This document shows positions 47,064-58,106 of a DNA stretch of 64,000 nucleotides, in pieces. Below the pieces are notes generated by a model. The model searched no databases, had not been told where the DNA came from, and saw only the letters and a list, made by a program, of their open reading frames with translations. Each line of letters begins with the position of its first letter. Within the stretch, counting starts at the first letter, position 1. The position numbers were made by a program, and so were the translations under genes. This DNA is from Gerris lacustris (Eukaryota > Arthropoda > Insecta > Hemiptera > Gerridae), in NCBI GenBank assembly GCA_951217055.1, contig OX578281.1, positions 9,640,447 through 9,704,446 on the forward strand, read 5' to 3'.

Positions 47064-47971
47064 TTAAATATAAATTATAAAATCACACTGCTAAGTACGT
47101 ATACCTTGCTAACTACTTATACATGGCAGAGTTAGAAAAGAGACAAAATTAAAAGTAACGAACTGTTTGTACCTAGCAAGAGTTAAGGAAAAAAAAAAAG
47201 AAAATCATTATTTGTATATTTAAAGCAAACGTCTTACTATAAATATATATTTACATATAAGAAAAAAGTTGATTATGATGAGTTTATAGAGAAAGAGTAT
47301 GTTTGTTAAAGGAGTTTGGATTGAAATAGGACTGTTTTCTACCTACCCGGCCAATAAATTTAAAATATTATAAAATATATCTCTTCCCTACTCTACAGCT
47401 TCTGCTTGTATCTGGGTGAAATTTTACATGATTATATTTTATTTATTTACAAAACAAAGTGACATTTTTGACATATATAACAAAAATAATCAAAACAAGT
47501 CAAGTAACAGGCTTCCTTTAATAACACTTTTTCCCGTCATTTAAAGCTTACGTTTAAGCGAGCGTTGCTCGTGAACGCTTGGGCGGATAACGTTTTCCGA
47601 CGAACTCAGCCTGGGCATTGGTAAAATGAACATGTGTATCAAATTTCATCTAACTCGGTGACTTTTACTCAAGTTATCGTCATCTGTAGATTTCGTGACG
47701 GATTTTGCGTGACGGTGATTTTGGTCGTTTTTTTCGGATTCACTCCCGGGCTCCAGAACGTGCCATAAGGAACTTCGTTCCAATAATCAAAGTATTCTAC
47801 TTATTCCATTTTCAAGATGCATCTACGATTAATTTAATATTTATTTATTAAAATTTTTATATTGAGATAAAACTGCTGTAGCTAGATGTAACGTACATCA
47901 AATATATACAAGCTGTTATTTACATTAAGACGTAAATCATTCTAAAATAGTTAAGACTGCATTTTACAAAT

Positions 47972-48486
47972 TATTGCTTCCGAGCTTACCGAAGGTAAAA
48001 CAAACCAAAATTTATAACTCCGATTTAAATATTCCGAGGCAGAAGTCCGTTTCTGACATCAGGGAACATGTCTGTCAGTCTCTCAATTTTTGTGAACTAA
48101 CATATCTTTAAAACTACTCCTCCGATTGTAATGAAATTTGTATGGTAGGTCATAATTAGCCCATTGTTGGTCTCATATTTTTCAAACTTTTGCGCCCATT
48201 TGTTTCTCTTCCACATGCGCACAAACATACATTTATTTACATATATCTTTTAAAGTACATATCTGGTTATTAAGAAATTTGTGGTGTGTCGAACGTAGCT
48301 TACAGATGGGTTCATATTAATTTCAACCGTCTATGGTCTAGACATTTTGCTAAATTGATACTTACTTACATAGCTTCCTCGCATCCTATCACGTACTTTA
48401 TTGATTTTATGCTTTTACAAGCCATTATTCTAATTTATTTAATTTTTTCCCTCATTTTTTTTAATAAATCAAAATTGTTTTGATTT
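47972..48486. repeat. Opposed repeat A pieces between two S copies
   Basis: 47972-48365 is inverse repeat A (GCTTCCGAGCTTACCGAAGG and onward). 48366-48486 is a plus-strand 5' piece (CATAGCTTCCTCGCATCC). Confidence 0.7.
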
Positions 48487-48487
48487 T

Positions 48488-49577
48488 GGATCGAAGTTCC
48501 TTATGACACGTTCTGGAGCCCGGGAGTAAATTAAAAAAAAAAAACGACCAAAATTACCGTCACAAAATCACCGTCACGAAATCTACCGATGACGATAACT
48601 TGAGTAAAAGATCACCGAGTTAGTTGAAATTTGGTACACATGTTCATTTTACCAATGCCTAGGCTGATTTCGTTGGAAAACGTTATCCGCCCAAGCGTTC
48701 ACGCGCAACGCTCGCGTAAACGTAAGCTTCAAAAAGGCGGGAAACAATGTTATTATGGAAGCCTGTTACGTGACTTGTTTATTTTTGTTAAATGTCAAAA
48801 TGTCCCTTGGTTTTGTAAATATCGAAAATATAATCACGGTCTTGTTAAAAGTAAAATTGATCTGTACTGAAGCTTATTTCAATATATTAGGTATATTATT
48901 ATAATACTGCGTACTTAATCCAAGAAAATGTTCTAACTTCATCTATTTAATGAGACAAACAACTTATTTAAATGTTGTTTTTTTTTAGTAAAACGAACAC
49001 CAACACTGTTATGAAGTGATAAAGATCGCTAAATTTATTAAAGTGGACCCAAACGTTTAAAATAAAGAAAACAACGTTTTTACCGATATCTTCCGTTCTA
49101 ACGTATAACGATTTTAATAAAACTTCTTACACATTGTCTAAAGTACAATTGAAACAGGCATGTAAAATTTCAACCGGATTCAAGCAGAAGCTTTAGAGTA
49201 GGGAAGATATATATTTTATAATATTTTAAATTAATAGGCCGGGTAGGTAGAAAACAGTCCTATTTCAATCCAACATCCTTTAACAAACATACTCCTTAAC
49301 TATAAACTCATCATGATCACCTTTTTTCTTATATTTAATACATATTTATAGTAAGACGCTTCTTTTAATGATTAAAATAATGATTTTCTTCTAATTTTTC
49401 CTTAACTCTTGATACGTACAAACAGTTCGTTACTTTTAATTTTGTCTTTTTTAACTCCACCATGCGTATAAGTAGTTAGCAATGTATACGTACTTAGCAG
49501 TGTGATTTTATAATTTATATTTAATGAGAAATGTAAGGAACTTCATTCCTACCGGGTGTCCCGCGACACCACACATA
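48488..49577 (-). repeat. Repeat S copy 2, inverse
   Basis: Inverse of 44128-47791 without the Helitron. Its copy of the integration site proves the Helitron boundaries. The pair 47064-47791 and 48488-49540 forms an inverted duplication around a 0.7-kb spacer. The 79-codon frame at 48631 is inside the repeat. Confidence 0.85.
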
Positions 49578-50355
49578 TTTTTGTTCTTTAATTTATTTAA
49601 TTGTTACCCTCGTTTTTTTTTTAATAAGTCAAAATTGTTTTGATTTTTTTACAAGCAAAAGTTAAAGAGTGTAGACAGTTGATATAAATCTGGTGCTATC
49701 TGAGTTTTACTTTCGACAAACTATAAGAAAAAGACAAAACATAAAAACGACAAATTGACTTTCAATTCCTTTTAAACGTATGAAGAGAGAAAATATAAGT
49801 ATATTTTATAAGACAAATATGCTTTGAAACAACACATTAAGATCGTATGGATAAGATCTTATGAAAGAATTCCTAGTTTCAACTTTTAATTTCAATTATG
49901 CAACTTTGCTGCACATCTCGGACGTCTCAAATCTCATAAATTCCTATAATTATGTGTTTTGCTGCTTTCCAATACAGGTGGTGTATGCAAAAACCCAATA
50001 TATATGAGTTATAATTATTGCTTTACAAGTAAGCTAATGTTAGTATGCTTCAATAAAAATGTTACTATATTCGAATCCAATAAAAATCAGTTTTAAATCA
50101 CTTTAAGAATTGTTTATAATTAGGAGTTGCAATGACATTTAATAATGTAAATAGATACGGAACTTTTATATTACGGAGTTTAAATTATTGCTTTGTGTGT
50201 AAGTTAAAATTTATCCCGCTTGGGTATTATCCAAAACTAATAAATTAACAAGGCTTTTTCTACATCTGATTGTTGTTGGTAATTCACTATATTCTAGAAT
50301 ACACATTTTCCCTCTTACCTGTAGCAAGAATGAAAAGTAATAAGTGAAAATATTT

Positions 50356-50359
<4 letters not shown>
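49578..50359. other. No gene; repeat A remnant
   Basis: 49590-49730 resembles the middle of repeat A (TAAGTCAAAATTGTTTTGAT, TCTGGTGCTATCTGAG). The remainder is unassigned. Confidence 0.5.

Positions 50360-50444
<85 letters not shown>
50360..50444. repeat. (AT)n microsatellite
   Basis: About 42 AT dinucleotides. Confidence 0.97.
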
Positions 50445-50445
<1 letters not shown>

Positions 50446-51371
50446 GGATTCAGAAATTTGGATTCAGCATCCCAAAAAACATAAAAAACGGGAAAAAAAT
50501 CACTGGGAAGTACTTGCGTCCAAGTACTTTTTAGGGTTGCGTAGATGATTAAGCATACCCGTTATATAATAATAATGATTATTTTTCTTCGACCTCAGGG
50601 ATCCCTGGTTCGATCCCCCGGGGTTCACAATGTTTTTTATCGGTAATAACAAACAGATAAATTACATTTTTTCAGGAAATTTTCATCGCCTCACAATAAG
50701 GTATTACCATGAATTATTTCAAAATTTTAGGCCCGTTATGTAGTGGTTGGGGGGGGGGGATTATTTGTGGGTATATTTTAACTCATAAACCCAATAAAGG
50801 ATGCAAAATTAAAAAAAAAAAACAAAAAAACATATATATTTGTATTCTACTCTTCAGCAGCTTTCATTTGATACCCCACTCGAAAATTATTAAAAAAATA
50901 TAAATTTTTATGATTGTCACATTTTTGCGAATTGCGCATGCGCATATTTAAGTTTTATCTTCTGTATATTTTTCCTTTAATTTTCTTGGGTTCCTTCTTT
51001 TTATTTATTTTAGTAATAAATTAATTAAATATATTAAATAATTTAAAAAAAATTCCTGTTTTATTTATCTTTTTCAAATATTAAAAAATAAAACAGCTAC
51101 TTCAAACTCATTAATAATAATAAAAGAAATAAATGAAAACAAGTAAGGTTTTAATTAAGGGGAAGTTTTATGGGCGCTGTCGAGTTAAAGAGGTCAGTAA
51201 CCAACGTGTAATTTATTCGGTGATAAAATATCGACGAGGAAATCACTTCGAGATTGTCAACTTACAATTAATTGACGTTTCTATCAATGTATCAAACCCC
51301 CATTAATTTTACAATTATTCCAAGTCCTTATTTTTTTATTTTTTTTTTTAAAAAAAGCAAGGTAATAAACC

Positions 51372-51372
<1 letters not shown>
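50445..51372. other. Unassigned, with a tRNA-like T arm
   Basis: 50596-50626 has CCTGGTTCGATCCCCCGGGG, a B-box-like T arm without an A box: a SINE or tRNA relic at most. The rest is AT-rich without gene. Confidence 0.45.

Positions 51373-51443
<71 letters not shown>
51373..51443. repeat. (AT)n microsatellite
   Basis: About 35 AT dinucleotides. Confidence 0.97.
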
Positions 51444-51448
<5 letters not shown>

Positions 51449-51849
51449 GGAGGTACCAATTATACATAAGGTGTACACAGCAGTTTAATTATACACAAAT
51501 GGGACAAAATGCATATATTTAAAAATAAACATTCTTATATATTTTAAAATGGGCTTTTCATCTTACACTACTAGGCTTTAGCGAACAAGGTTTTAAAAAA
51601 ATATATACAAGATTTAGAGATAAAAAAAAGAATTAATTACAGAAATAGATAATTCATTACCTAAAATATTTTAGCTCTTTTCTTACAAGCGTCTTCTTGG
51701 AATGTTATAATTTATAGTTTTTTTTTCATTGCTTTACGTGAATTGGAGAGAACTATAATCCTTTTTATTTAATATTAATCCTATGAATTTACATGTTTTA
51801 AGATTTTTTTTTTGAATCTGAAGAATTTCAAGTTCATTAACTTATTGAA

Positions 51850-52080
51850 AATAAATGAGAAATAAGAGAAAATTTAAAAAAAGAACTAATAAATTTAACT
51901 AAAAAACAACACAATTAATAGAACATTTTTACTCAAATCACGGAGTGTTTTAAAACAAAACAAAGAAATATTTAAAAACAGCTGATTGCGATGTTTGTAA
52001 TAAACAGTGTTGCCAACTTTAAGTTGACGGAGATCATCTTAATAAATACAAAAAAAAGTCTCCCTACGGAAAATAATACT
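51850..52080 (-). mobile_element. HCE subfamily 1, promoter fragment
   Basis: Inverse match to about 53000-53215. It carries a 5'-end-like TTTTCCGTAGGGAGAC at 52078 and the promoter-like TTGGCAACACTG at 52002-52013, and breaks off before any ATG. Confidence 0.6.
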
Positions 52081-52106
52081 TGTTGTTTAAAAAAAAATAT
52101 ATATAT

Positions 52107-52380
52107 ATACAGGGTGGAGCGCGGCAGACGTATGAATTTGAAGAGGGGATTGCTCCCATCCTATTGGTCCTAGATGTTTGAGAGTAGGGTCGTTTGAAAG
52201 AGGGGGACGGGAAGTTTATGTTCCACGTTTCAGCAGGACGGGGCCACAGCCCACACAGCAAGGGTTTGCGTAAACTTTTTGCAAGACAGATTTCCCGGGG
52301 GTCTGGCCAGCAAGATCGCCTGATTTGGCTCCTTGTGATTTTTTCCCGTGGGGATACCTTAAATCCTTGGTGTACAACGG
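52107..52380 (+). pseudogene. Tc1/mariner-type transposase fragment
   Basis: A 5' end ACAGGGTGGAGCGCGG follows a TA run. 52230-52375 encodes FQQDGATAHTARVCVNFLQD and, after a frameshift and short deletion near 52300, WPARSPDLAPCDFFPWGYLK. Both blocks are typical of DDE transposases of the Tc1/mariner superfamily: the second catalytic D lies in QQDGA, and PDLxPxDFFLWG precedes the C-terminus. The first and third catalytic parts and the 3' end are missing; the R copy cuts it at about 52381. Dead copy. Confidence 0.85.
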
Positions 52381-52825
52381 AACGGAGATCGACGGATCGT
52401 ATCGGATTAAATCCACTCCACCAAAAATTCGCGATCGGAACGGGGGATCGAAATTCAAAACGCTCGTATGAACAGGTCGAGGAGGGGATTGAGATATCAG
52501 GTTATTTGACTCTTTTCCACTTTTTAAGTTCTTGAAGCTTTTAAGTTTTCGTGAGCTTCCGTTTCTTTTTTTAAACTGCAAAAAGTTTTTAAACAAAAGT
52601 TAATACTATAAAGAACCTGTAAAAACTTTTAATAAGTTGTAAATAAAATGTAAAAATTCGCGGACATATTAGGTAACAAGAAAGAAGGTTTTACTCGTGA
52701 CGTCAACGTTACGAGATTTCGAAAACAAATATTTCGATCACCTGTATTTTTTGTCGTGTGAACGGGAATCGTTTTGAAAACGAATTGGATCCGAAACGCT
52801 TTCAAAACGATGTGTGAACGTAGTA
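52381..52825. mobile_element. R element copy 2, uninterrupted
   Basis: Matches 13672-14919 minus the nested HCE. The left TIR is lost (joined to the mariner fragment). The right TIR CGATGTGTGAACGTAG ends at about 52823. It supplies the empty site GATTTCGAAAACAAATATT at about 52726-52745. Frames across it (113 and 126 codons) are not genes. Confidence 0.82.
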
Positions 52826-53255
52826 ATATTTAACTGCGGAATAAAAAGAAGACGAATAAAAGCTTACAACAAAATCTAAAAAAAAAAAATGTAATATTTT
52901 TTACCTCCAAGCGGGAGAAGAAGTTAACTTAACTGCATGGTTTTTAGGGTGTTAATTAATTGGCCGAGCTACAGCCCAGTAGTTCCCTGTAAATTTAGTA
53001 CAGCCAACTTAATTCTAGTAAAAGAAAAAGAACTGAGTTTAAACGGATTTTACGAAGATTTAAGTTGGCAACACTGTTTATTACAAACATAACTCGCAAT
53101 CAGCTGTTTGCGAAATATTTCTTTGTTTTGTTTTAAAAAGCTCCGTGATTTGAGTAAATGTTCTATTAAGTGTGTTGTTTTTAGTTTATTATTAGTTTTT
53201 TAAATTGGCTCGTTTTTATTTAAATATAAAGATACTTAAAATAGATAAATAAGGA

Positions 53256-53375
53256 ATGATCATGGAAGATAACTTAGTGGACATTGATGAACTGTTTTCA
53301 AACATTCCCGATGATATCGTACAAGAAGCAAGCCTCCCTTCTGGAGATAAAATCTTGTACGTATCTCGGGAGTAA
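53256..53375 (+). CDS. 39-codon frame of HCE 1
   Basis: Starts MIMEDNLVDIDELFSNIPDD, an acidic N-terminus reminiscent of the stubs in subfamilies 3 and 4, and ends LPSGDKILYVSRE, stop, like the subfamily 1 micro-ORFs. It bridges the two kinds of HCE coding start. The promoter-like motif lies about 190 bases upstream. No domain; function unknown. Confidence 0.35.
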   Translation: MIMEDNLVDIDELFSNIPDDIVQEASLPSGDKILYVSRE

Positions 53376-54216
53376 AAACCACTTGCACCCTCGCGATAAT
53401 TAACTCCCGAGGTGGAGCCGAGGCAGTATACGTTATTATCAGAGACCTTCAAATGCCATTTTGCCATGGCGCCATATTAAAATGCCACATTTTGCCTATT
53501 TTTCGGTAAAAAGCCACATTTTGCCGATTTTCGGTAAAATACCACACTTTGTGCCACATTTTGTCATATTTGGGCCAAGAAAAAAATAGAAATAATCTAA
53601 TATCCTAAGGGGTTCTGCTACAACCCATAAAACCAGGTAAGATACACCCTTGGAGGGCAGGATTCCAAGGTGCTGAGGATTCCTCAAGTGAGGTGGATTC
53701 CTATCTTAGGGTAGTGACACACTTCGTCATTCGGGTAGCGCCACTCCAGTGGTGCTACCCAATCACCAATGAGAATAGAATGCAACCTACCACACGAGGT
53801 GGCGCCACACGCCGGGTAGCACTACCCGGTCCACCGTCCCTCTGTCTAGCCGCTACCTGCAGGTGGCGCCACCCGGTCAGCCCATTGTTTTCAATTGAAC
53901 CCGTCAGACGTTGCCATCCAAGCCACTGCCACTCAGTCCCCACTCCTTCAATCAAATCTAGGGGAAATCAAATCAGGGGCAAACTGCATCCCTCATATAA
54001 GTGTCTTTACTGGTCTAACTGTTCTTCAATATTCTAAGCAATTCGTTGAAAGTTCCACACGACATTTATGGCAAAAATTGTTACTGTCCTCTTTGATACG
54101 GGGTAGGTACACTGTATGAAACAAACTATAGTAGATATTCTTTTTATATAAGTAGTTGGTTGTTTCTTTGGAATGTAAGTCCTTATTATATTTGATTAAA
54201 ACAAGCTTTCGCCTAG

Positions 54217-55679
54217 CAGGGGCGGATCCAGGGGGGGGCGAGGGGGGCGACCGCCCAGGGCCCCGCGCCTTGGAGGGCCCCGCGCCATAGACAATTAAAA
54301 TAAAATACTTATACTTTACAGGCAAATTTATAGTTCACAGTGAAGATTGTCCGCGGGGCCCCGTGCCATGTACAAAACATGCGAAATATTATAATTTTAT
54401 AAAATTCTGTCGAATATAATTTACATAGTAGAGCCTTTAACCTAATTACCATTTCGCGGGGCCCCTCGCTATAAAAAGTCAAATAAATAAGTTATAAAAT
54501 ATAGATTAATTTTTTTTATGTTTAAGATAGCCCGCGGGACCCCGCTCCATATAAAATTAAGTGAGTTAATGTTAATGTCCTAGTGTTTTCTCACCCTCCC
54601 CCCTTTCAAAATTGTACCATATCTATATCTAAACGTCCAATTTAATTCGTTTTTTTTTTTTTCAACCTGTTCCTTTTTACATTACAAAAACGATTTCGGT
54701 TGTAGCATCTCGATATATTCAATTTTTTTTTAATTTTAGGGAAAAGTATGGAAGGTTAAGGTAAGTTTAGGTTGAGTTTAGTACTTTTTGACCTGACCTA
54801 ACAATAACCTTCTATCATTACCCTATAAAACGTGACGTTTCGTGTATTTTTTTAAAAACAAATAAATAAAACACTGAATTTATCGAGATACTACATAACC
54901 TTAATCGTTTAACAATGTACAGAGATATGTAAAAAAGACAAATCCTGTAAAAAGGAATAGTAAAAAAAACTAAGTAAATCGGACAGTACGAAATAATTGG
55001 ACCAATTAGTGCAGTTTTACCAATTGATGTCAAAGAGAAACTTCACCTCAGAGATGCATATAAACGCTGTTTTGAGAGGTCATATTTACAAAATTTTCCG
55101 GGGGAGGACCCCCGGACCCCCCTTAAAATGTGTCTTTGAAAATTAAACTAAAAACTTGGCACTAAAATGGAAAATTATAAGCTGAGAATATGAAAATTGG
55201 GAGTAAATTTAAAGTGCTCGAGTGTAGATTTCAAATTATAGGACTAATCACAAATAACACAGCTTAACTTTTTATTTACAATGATAATTTAACCATAAAA
55301 CCCAGAAATATCATGAAGAAGAATAAATAGTTAAGTATAATAGAGCTCAGTTGTAACAATAAAAATGTTTCTTTTCGATTACGTTTGCAAAGAAAATGAT
55401 GATTAGTTGAAAACTATATAATTTGAGGGGTTTATGTTCAAATAATATGATAGATTAAAATCATGAGCAGAATTGTAATTATTTTAAAGGTTTTGAATTA
55501 TTTTGAGAGCAAAAACGTTTGACTGGCCCTAAGTGAAAGGAATTAGACGTAAAATAGGATCAAGTTATAAGTGGATTATGTTATTTTATTGTTTTTTATA
55601 TCAGCAATCCTCGCTCTATCCTAGGGGGCCCCGCCATTTTGTCTCGCCCAGGGCCCCGCAAGATCTAGATCCGCCACTG
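54217..55679. mobile_element. hAT-type element (innermost layer), perfect TSD
   Basis: Starts CAGGGGCGGATCCAGG and ends GATCTAGATCCGCCACTG, with TCGCCTAG duplicated at 54209-54216 and 55680-55687. Inside, GCGGGGCCCC-type words recur about every 100-200 bases (54345, 54455, 54530, 55620-55660). It is 1463 bp long with no transposase. Confidence 0.95.
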
Positions 55680-55865
55680 TCGCCTAGGGAACCTAGGCTT
55701 CTTCAGGTTTTTGAAATACTGTAAATTTAGAGAAACAAATGATCAAAATGAAAACGAATTTTGGAAAAGAAAGTCTTACCAAAGTTAATTTTGATTGTTT
55801 TAATGTTTTTTTGAAAATAATTAATTTTATTTTTTTAAATGACATACCTAATCAAAAATTTTGAA

Positions 55866-56768
55866 TTATTTATTTTTATTTGTATTAAATATAATATTTG
55901 TGTAAATGTTGCTTAATTTATTGGTGTCTTGTTTCAAGTTTATGTTGTTAGTATTTGATTTTATGTATAACATTTCAAGTGTAAGTCGTTTTTGGTGGTG
56001 TTTTTCAGTGTGTAGAATATAATATTTATCTGTGTCTAATGTGTGCTTAGTGTTGTGTGCGTGTTCTGATATAGCTGTGTTAGTGTTGTTATTTGAGATG
56101 TCTTTAATATGTTGATGAAATCTGTTTTTGAATTGTTGTGAAGTTTCTCCTATGTATGTTGCAGGGCATTGTTTACAGTTAATTTGGTATACGATGTTAC
56201 TTTGTTGCAGAGGAGGGATAGAATCTTTGAGTTTGGAGTATAAAATTGATTTTAGGGTGGTGGAATTTTTTTGAGCTATTTTGATATTATTATAAGGTCG
56301 AAACAATTTTTTAATTTGTTCAGTAGTGTGTTTTATGTAGGGCAGGGTGTAGTATTTAGCTAAAACGGGAGGTGTCGTATTTAGTGAGGTATTGTTAATG
56401 TTGTTATTGTGTTTTTGGAGTAGTTTATTAATTATTCTGTTGGGGTAATTATTTTTATTAAGTGTATCTTTTATAAATGATATGTTTTCGTTATGAAATT
56501 GTTTATCAGAGAGGGTAAGGATTTGATTAATGAAGTTATTAGCACAGTTAATTTTGTAAGAATATGGTTGGTGTGAATAGAAATGGAGGAGTCTACCTGA
56601 ATAAGTGGGTTTTGTGTAGTGTTTATATGTTAGTTTGTTATCGTTAGTTTTTATTATTTTTATGTTGAGAAAAGGAAGGGCACTGTTTTCTTCAGATTCT
56701 ATGGTGAATTTGAGGTTGGGGTGGTAGTTATTGAAGTTGTTAAGAAGGGAGGGTATGTTGCAGGGCAT
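55866..56768 (-). pseudogene. Penelope-like C-terminus: RT thumb plus GIY-YIG
   Basis: A 300-codon frame. Residues about 5-130 resemble the post-catalytic (thumb) part of Penelope-type reverse transcriptases (ENSALPFLNIKI, then GRLLHFYSHQPYSYK). Residues about 195-245 are the GIY-YIG nuclease: VYQINCKQCPATYIGET, then FKNRFHQH with a conserved R, preceded by a CX2C pair. It acts, when intact, in target cleavage for retrotransposition. The catalytic RT motifs (including YxDD) lie upstream and are absent. The first four residues come from the junction with the neighbouring fragment, so the true protein began far upstream. The frame is open over its whole length, suggesting a young copy. Confidence 0.88.
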
Positions 56769-56905
56769 TGTTTACAGTTAATTTGGTATACGATGTTACT
56801 TTGTTGCAGAGGAGGGATAGAATCTTTGAGTTTGGAGTATAAAATTGATTTTAGGGTGGTGGAATTTTTTTGAGCTATTTTGATATTATTTATCTCTCTG
56901 ATAAA
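56757..56905 (-). pseudogene. Penelope-like GIY-YIG fragment
   Basis: Duplicates 56155-56300 (NSTTLKSILYSKLKDSIPPL to CKQCPATY) and is then joined out of register to the RT-thumb region. Breakpoint at about 56756. Confidence 0.85.
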
Positions 56906-57378
56906 CAATTTCATAAAAATTTCATAAAATTAAAAAATTGTTTCGACCTTATAATAATATCAAAATAGCTCAAAAAAATTCCACCACCCTAAAATCAATT
57001 TTATACTCCAAACTCAAAGATTCTATCCCTCCTCTGCAACAAAGTAACATCGTATACCAAATTAACTGTAAACAATGCCCTGCAACATACATAGGAGAAA
57101 CTTCACAACAATTCAAAAACAGATTTCATCAACATATTAAAGACATCTCAAATAACAACACTAACACAGCTATATCAGAACACGCACACAACACTAAGCA
57201 CACATTAGACACAGATAAATATTATATTCTACACACTGAAAAACACCACCAAAAACGACTTACACTTGAAATGTTATACATAAAATCAAATACTAACAAC
57301 ATAAACTTGAAACAAGACACCAATAAATTAAGCAACATTTACACAAATATTATATTTAATACAAATAAAAATAAATAA
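56892..57378 (+). pseudogene. Penelope-like GIY-YIG domain, plus copy
   Basis: From 56938 a 146-codon frame repeats the left copy's nuclease domain to its stop (CPATYIGETSQQ, HQHIKDISNN, then KLSNIYTNIIFN) with almost no change. 56892-56925 derives from a more upstream piece (LSDKQFH), so about 0.5 kb was deleted internally. The domain looks intact but has no RT attached. Confidence 0.87.
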
Positions 57379-58106
57379 TTCAAAATTTTTGATTAGGTAT
57401 GTCATTTAAAAAAATAAAATTAATTCTTTTCAAAAAAACATTAAAACAATCAAAATTAACTTTGGTAAGACTTTCTTTTCCAAAATTCGTTTTCATTTTG
57501 ATCATTTGTTTCTCTAAATTTACAGTATTTCAAAAACCTGAAGAAGCCTAGGTTCCCTAGGCGAAAGCTTGTTTTAATCAAATATAATAAGGACTTACAT
57601 TCCAAAGAAACAACCAACTACTTATATAAAAAAACTAAGTCCACAAAAGAAAAACTTCAATTAGATATTCTTTTTGTCTGAAATTATTCGATAAACCCAA
57701 AAACGCCATTTTTCCTTCTTATTTCAACATAATGATATGCATGCACAGCTATCTCCTCCGGGTCCATTTCACGACTGCCCGAAAAAAGTAAAAACTCGGG
57801 TGGCGGAAAACAGGTGTCGGAAGCAAGTGGCATCAACAAGGTGGCGCCACCCGGGTGGCGAAGTGTGTCACTTAGGGTTAAGGATTAAGAGCCACTAACT
57901 CTAGCTCATCACTGCTCAATGTGGCCACATTTGGCCAAAATAAGTGCCATATTGCCACACTTTTTAGTGCCACATTTCATAAAAATAAATGCTACATTTT
58001 GAAGGTCTCTGATTATTATGGATCCCTCGGCTTCGCCTCAAGAACCAACTTCATCGCTCATCATGGTGCAAGCACTTACTTTACTCCCTTGGTGAGTAAA
58101 TAACTA

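Larger units (their letters stand above)
44128..47791 (+). repeat. Repeat S copy 1, interrupted by a Helitron
   Basis: The left end GGTGTCGCGGGACACC, then GGAACGAAGTTCCTTAC, leads to the Helitron at 44179. The copy resumes TTAAATATAAATTATAAAAT at 47064 and ends CATAAGGAACTTCGTTCC near 47791. GGAACGAAGTTCCTTA is present inverted at both ends and is itself palindromic. Confidence 0.8.
54146..57661. mobile_element. Penelope-like element, inverted double copy (layer 4)
   Basis: Two 5'-truncated copies lie head to head with 3' ends outward. The left copy (minus) covers RT-thumb to tail, the right copy (plus) the GIY-YIG part to tail, with a third short fragment between. The whole is flanked by the 14-bp duplication TAGATATTCTTTTT at 54132-54145 and 57662-57675. 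Inverted partial copies are typical of Penelope-like elements. A hAT element sits in the left tail. Confidence 0.9.
53713..57872. mobile_element. TIR element of unknown class (layer 3)
   Basis: 32-bp TIRs with four mismatches (AGTGACACACTTCG, then CGGGT.GCGCCAC), flanked by TAGGGT at 53707-53712 and 57873-57878. Subterminal GGTGGCGCCAC words are repeated. The 6-bp duplication is clear but I do not recognise the superfamily. Non-coding apart from what is nested in it. Confidence 0.75.
53440..58011. mobile_element. hAT-type element (layer 2 of nest)
   Basis: Ends CAGAGACCTTCAAA and TTTGAAGGTCTCTG. 8-bp flanks GTTATTAT (53432-53439) and ATTATTAT (58012-58019) match at 7 of 8. Subterminal TGCCACATTTTG words repeat on both sides. 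It has no transposase; most of its length is later insertions. Confidence 0.85.
52903..58106 (+). mobile_element. HCE subfamily 1 copy, outermost of a nest
   Basis: 5' ACCTCCAAGCGGGAGAAGAAG behind TTT. Promoter-like TTGGCAACACTG at 53065. A 39-codon frame 53256-53375. The hairpin block starts GATAATTAACTCCCGAGG, TGGAGCCGAGG and is interrupted by hAT at 53440-58011. It resumes GATCCCTCGGCTTCGCCTCA and ends GAGTAAATAACTA at 58106. Without the insertion the unit would be about 630 bp. Confidence 0.75.

Noticed and set aside
50596..50626. Possible tRNA gene (B box and T arm)
   Set aside because: No A box or D arm upstream and no cloverleaf.
52194..52596. Overlapping 113- and 126-codon frames
   Set aside because: They cross the junction of a mariner fragment and the R element; only the transposase blocks in their own frames are meaningful.
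53693..54037. 114-codon proline-rich frame
   Set aside because: Lies in GC-rich TIR and subterminal repeats of the layer 3 element.
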